Part shown: piece by piece, positions 12,450 to 14,720 of the stretch | How the letters are laid out: the number at the start of each line of letters is the position of its first letter | How positions within the stretch are numbered: the stretch's first letter is position 1 | Assembly: GCA_946479895.1 (NCBI GenBank) | Contig: CAMLHT010000080.1 | Coordinates: forward strand, 1-14,720 | Length of the DNA stretch: 14,720 bases | Direction: 5' to 3' | Origin: an uncultured Gemmatimonadota bacterium | Lineage (GTDB): Bacteria; Gemmatimonadota; Gemmatimonadetes; Gemmatimonadales; Gemmatimonadaceae | Program-made: the position numbers and the translations under genes | Notes under the pieces: model-generated | Seen by the model: only the letters and a program-made list of their open reading frames with translations | Databases searched by the model: none | What the model was told of the DNA's origin: nothing

Positions 12450-13876
12450 CCGTCGAGCACTCCGCGCGCAGGTCCTGGGTCGAGAGCGCCAATGACGCTT
12501 CGGCCGACTTTCCGATCCAGAACCTTCCGTTCGGCGTGTTCTCGACGGACGCCGTGCCGGAGTCGGGCCGCGTCGGAGTCGCCATCGGTGACCAGATCCT
12601 CGACGTCACGGCGGCCCTGGACCACGACCTCATTGGCGAGGAGGGGCGCATCGCGGCGCATGGCTGCGACTCGCCACGGCTGAACGAGCTGATGTCCCTC
12701 GACCGCCGCACCGTCTCCGGACTCCGGCGGGCCATCGCCGACCTGCTCGACGCCGCGACCCCGATGGGGGCCAAGGCGGCGAAGCTCCGTGAGAAGATCC
12801 TCGTCGCGCAGCGCTCGGCGGTCATGCACCTGCCGGCCGAAATCGGCGACTACACCGACTTCTACGCCTCGATCGATCATGCGACGAACGTCGGCTCGAT
12901 GTTCCGTCCCGACAACGCGCTGCTGCCGAACTACAAGTACGTGCCGATCGGGTATCACGGCCGCGCGTCGTCCATCGTGCCGTCCGGAACGTTCGTGCGC
13001 CGGCCCGAGGGACAGACCCGCGACGATCCGTCGAAGCCGCCGGTGTTCGGCCCCAGCCGGCGCCTGGACTACGAGCTCGAGGTCGGTGCCTTCATCGCCC
13101 GCGGCAACCCGCTCGGCCACCCCATCGGGATCGAGGACGCCGAGGACCGCATCTTCGGGCTGTGCCTCGTGAACGACTGGTCGGCCCGCGACATCCAGAC
13201 CTGGGAGTATCAGCCCCTCGGGCCGTTCCTCGCGAAGAACTTCGCGACGACGGTCTCTCCCTGGGTCGTCACGCTCGACGCTCTCGAGCCGTTCCGGATC
13301 CCGGCCTACGCCCGCCCGGAGGGTGATCCGGCGCCGCTTCCGTATCTCGCGTCGCCGCGCAACGCCGAGCGTGGCGGCGTCGACATCACCCTCGAGGTAT
13401 CCATCCAGACCGCGAAGATGAGCCGCGGCGGACTGGCGCCGATGCGGGTGAGCCGCGGCAGCTTCGCGTCGATGTACTGGACCCTCGCGCAGCTCGTCAC
13501 CCACCATGCGAGCAACGGGTGCAACCTGCGCCCGGCGGATCTCATCGCCAGCGGAACGATTTCGGGCCCCGTGCCGGAGTCCCGTGGCTGCCTGCTCGAG
13601 CGCACCTGGCGCGGCAAGGAGCCGCTCACGCTCCCCTCGGGCGAGACGCGGACGTTCCTCGAGGACGGCGACGAGGTCATCATGCGGGCCTGGTGCGAGC
13701 GGCCCGGCGCGGTGCGGATCGGATTCGGCGAGTGCCGCGGGATCATCGGCGTGGACGTCGTCGAGGACGTGCCGGACGACGTGGGCGATGACGTGGCGGA
13801 GGCGATTGCCGAGGCGGCGTCGGCTCGCACGACGCTGGAGCACGACATCAGGAAGCTGCGAAAGGGCCGGAAGTAG
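12446..13876 (+). CDS. fahA: Fumarylacetoacetase
   Basis: A 476-residue fumarylacetoacetate hydrolase, which splits 4-fumarylacetoacetate into fumarate and acetoacetate, the last step of tyrosine/homogentisate degradation. The N-terminal domain begins with the typical FPIQNLPFGVFS. Metal and catalytic residues known from the mouse enzyme are all present with matching spacing: Asp138, the general base His145 in DHATNVG, Glu210 and Glu212 in YELEVGAF, Asp244 in NDWSARD and Lys264 in AKNF. Additional motifs are YVPIGYHGRASS and HHASNGCNLRPADL. The ATG at 12446 overlaps the preceding stop as ATGA; an upstream in-frame ATG would run into the previous gene. The usual domain ends near GFGECRGIIG. 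About 43 extra residues follow, first acidic, then Ala-rich helical and finally basic. Confidence 0.96.
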   Translation: MTVEHSARRSWVESANDASADFPIQNLPFGVFSTDAVPESGRVGVAIGDQILDVTAALDHDLIGEEGRIAAHGCDSPRLNELMSLDRRTVSGLRRAIADLLDAATPMGAKAAKLREKILVAQRSAVMHLPAEIGDYTDFYASIDHATNVGSMFRPDNALLPNYKYVPIGYHGRASSIVPSGTFVRRPEGQTRDDPSKPPVFGPSRRLDYELEVGAFIARGNPLGHPIGIEDAEDRIFGLCLVNDWSARDIQTWEYQPLGPFLAKNFATTVSPWVVTLDALEPFRIPAYARPEGDPAPLPYLASPRNAERGGVDITLEVSIQTAKMSRGGLAPMRVSRGSFASMYWTLAQLVTHHASNGCNLRPADLIASGTISGPVPESRGCLLERTWRGKEPLTLPSGETRTFLEDGDEVIMRAWCERPGAVRIGFGECRGIIGVDVVEDVPDDVGDDVAEAIAEAASARTTLEHDIRKLRKGRK

Positions 13877-13888
13877 GCCGCCGGCCTA
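13874..13888. terminator. Palindrome carrying both convergent stop codons
   Basis: TAGGCCG-C-CGGCCTA is a perfect inverted repeat. Its left end is the TAG stop of fumarylacetoacetase and its right end is the complement of the TAG stop of the LysM gene. In RNA it would form a short stem from either strand (realistically TAGGC/GCCTA with a five-base loop). No T-tract follows on either side, so it is not a classic intrinsic terminator. A bidirectional termination or RNA-end-stabilising role is possible. Confidence 0.35.
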
Positions 13889-14662
13889 CATCGCCTCGCG
13901 CACCAGGAGCGTCTGGCCCACCCGAATGCGATTGTCGGGCAGCTTGTTCAGCTGTTGCAGCTTTTCCGCCGTCGTGTTCCACATGGTCGCGATGCTGCCG
14001 AGCGCGTCGCCGCCACGGACCGTGTGATACTGCGGCTTCTTCCAGGCCTCGACCGCGCGCTTCCATTCCGCGTCGGCCACCTTTCGCAGCTCGGCCTGCC
14101 GGACGGCCTCGGCGTGCGCGCGCTCGCGGGCGCTCGTCATGCGCTCGGCCAGCTTCTGCGCCTCCGGCCACGAGCTTTCCGGCACGGCGAGGCGCAGCGT
14201 CTCGTCGGGCGTCTTCAGGACCACGCCGCGCGTCAGCATCAGCATGGCGCGGCCCGTCGTCAGGGAGACCGCCGTGTCGAGCGGGAAGTCGCGCTGCTCG
14301 AACGTCGGCGGCGCGTCGGACGGCGCCAGCATGTCCCGGGGCCGCAGGCCGAGGAACACCATGCGCTTGTTCGTGAGCGCGAGCACGCCGTGCGTGGCGC
14401 GGAAGTAGTCGATCGGCGACCGCTGCACGACGGAGACCGCGGTCTCGAGCTTCTCCCCCGGCTCGAGCACGTTCACCGTGAGCTCGCGATCGGCGATCAT
14501 CCGGGCGTCGCGCGGCTCCGCCCGCATCGAGTGGATCACCACCTGTCCGACGATGACGACGAGCGCGAGCGTGACGAGCAGCGCCGTGTACTTGGCGGCG
14601 GGGCTCATGCGCTTGAACCGCGAACGGCGGGGCCGGACCGCGGGGGTGTCGGGGGTGGACAC
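13886..14662 (-). CDS. Membrane-anchored PH-like/LysM domain protein
   Basis: A 258-residue protein in three parts. A basic N-terminus (RPRRSRFKR) precedes one hydrophobic span (about 27-46), giving an N-in anchor. The middle region (about 60-165) contains ATHGVLALTNKRMVFLG, the pattern of bacterial PH/GRAM-like domains. A charged helical stretch rich in Ala, Glu and Arg (about 166-210) then leads to a C-terminal LysM domain (about 213-258, YHTVRGGDALGSIATMWNTT ... IRVGQTLLV). LysM binds peptidoglycan, so the C-terminus should lie in the periplasm and tether the membrane to the wall. The start is the GTG at 14662. An ATG at 14608 would keep the span but drop the basic tail, and neither has a clear ribosome-binding site. 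It is convergent with fumarylacetoacetase, nine bases apart. Confidence 0.83.
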   Translation of the reverse strand: MSTPDTPAVRPRRSRFKRMSPAAKYTALLVTLALVVIVGQVVIHSMRAEPRDARMIADRELTVNVLEPGEKLETAVSVVQRSPIDYFRATHGVLALTNKRMVFLGLRPRDMLAPSDAPPTFEQRDFPLDTAVSLTTGRAMLMLTRGVVLKTPDETLRLAVPESSWPEAQKLAERMTSARERAHAEAVRQAELRKVADAEWKRAVEAWKKPQYHTVRGGDALGSIATMWNTTAEKLQQLNKLPDNRIRVGQTLLVREAM

Positions 14663-14720
14663 AGGGATCAGGGGCTGAAGACAGGGTTAGAGATAGTCGA
14701 TTAGGCAGATGGCGTGCTAT
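14663..14720. other. Right-end flank, nothing recognised
   Basis: The last 58 bases lie upstream of the LysM-protein gene, beyond its GTG start, and presumably hold part of its promoter. I see no clear promoter boxes, repeat or ribosome-binding site. Confidence 0.5.

Noticed and set aside
12302..13843. 513-codon minus-strand open frame opposite fumarylacetoacetase
   Set aside because: Arg/Asp-rich antisense shadow. FAH catalytic residues are all present on the plus strand.
1..14720. CRISPR array, insertion sequence or long direct repeats
   Set aside because: No regularly spaced repeats, transposase motifs or terminal inverted repeats were seen on reading the window.

Overview
The window is a high-GC, gene-dense bacterial chromosome segment. 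Third codon positions are almost all G or C, genes often start with GTG, and stop and start codons overlap at most junctions. Gene content (a complete hydroxyproline catabolic operon, CckA-like hybrid kinases, a bacterial SET methyltransferase and fumarylacetoacetase) fits an uncultured soil lineage such as Acidobacteriota or Gemmatimonadota. That placement is an impression from style, not a computed result. I see no insertion sequence, prophage, integrase, CRISPR array or convincing RNA gene, and no gene-free stretch reaches 300 bases.

Left block (1-6685). The 5' part of a TSUP (TauE/SafE-like) permease runs leftwards off the window. Divergent from it, across a 168-base intergenic region with an operator-like inverted repeat, is a six-gene operon encoding an entire trans-4-hydroxy-L-proline degradation route. 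It holds alpha-ketoglutarate semialdehyde dehydrogenase, 4-hydroxyproline 2-epimerase, three subunits of a heteromeric D-hydroxyproline dehydrogenase (FAD/DAO-type beta, small [2Fe-2S], and FAD/NAD-type alpha with a BFD-like [2Fe-2S] domain), and a DapA-family pyrroline-4-hydroxy-2-carboxylate deaminase. The route is L-Hyp to D-Hyp, then pyrroline-4-hydroxy-2-carboxylate, then alpha-ketoglutarate semialdehyde, then 2-oxoglutarate. All junctions overlap or abut, which suggests translational coupling.

Middle block (6734-10802). Two hybrid histidine kinases overlap by four bases (GAF-PAS-HisKA-HATPase-REC and PAS-HisKA-HATPase-REC). The second keeps its phospho-acceptor His but has lost the glycines of the ATP-binding G1 box. 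They are followed by a small alkyltransferase-like (ATL) DNA-repair protein in which Trp replaces the alkyl-acceptor Cys (PWHR instead of PCHR). Its natural start is unclear.

Right block (10759-14720). A 42-residue membrane protein with a good ribosome-binding site lies on the minus strand and overlaps the ATL 3' end. Divergent from it, a coupled three-gene unit encodes a SET-domain lysine methyltransferase with a basic tail containing an ARKS motif, a 292-residue protein of unknown function, and fumarylacetoacetase (last step of tyrosine/homogentisate degradation). The convergent last gene encodes a membrane-anchored protein with a PH-like region and a C-terminal LysM domain. A perfect 15-base palindrome carries the stop codons of both convergent genes.

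Points most worth a second look are the H3-like tail of the SET protein, the degenerate second kinase, the unknown protein between SET and FAH, the ATL start, and the structured intergenic region at 10888-11019.
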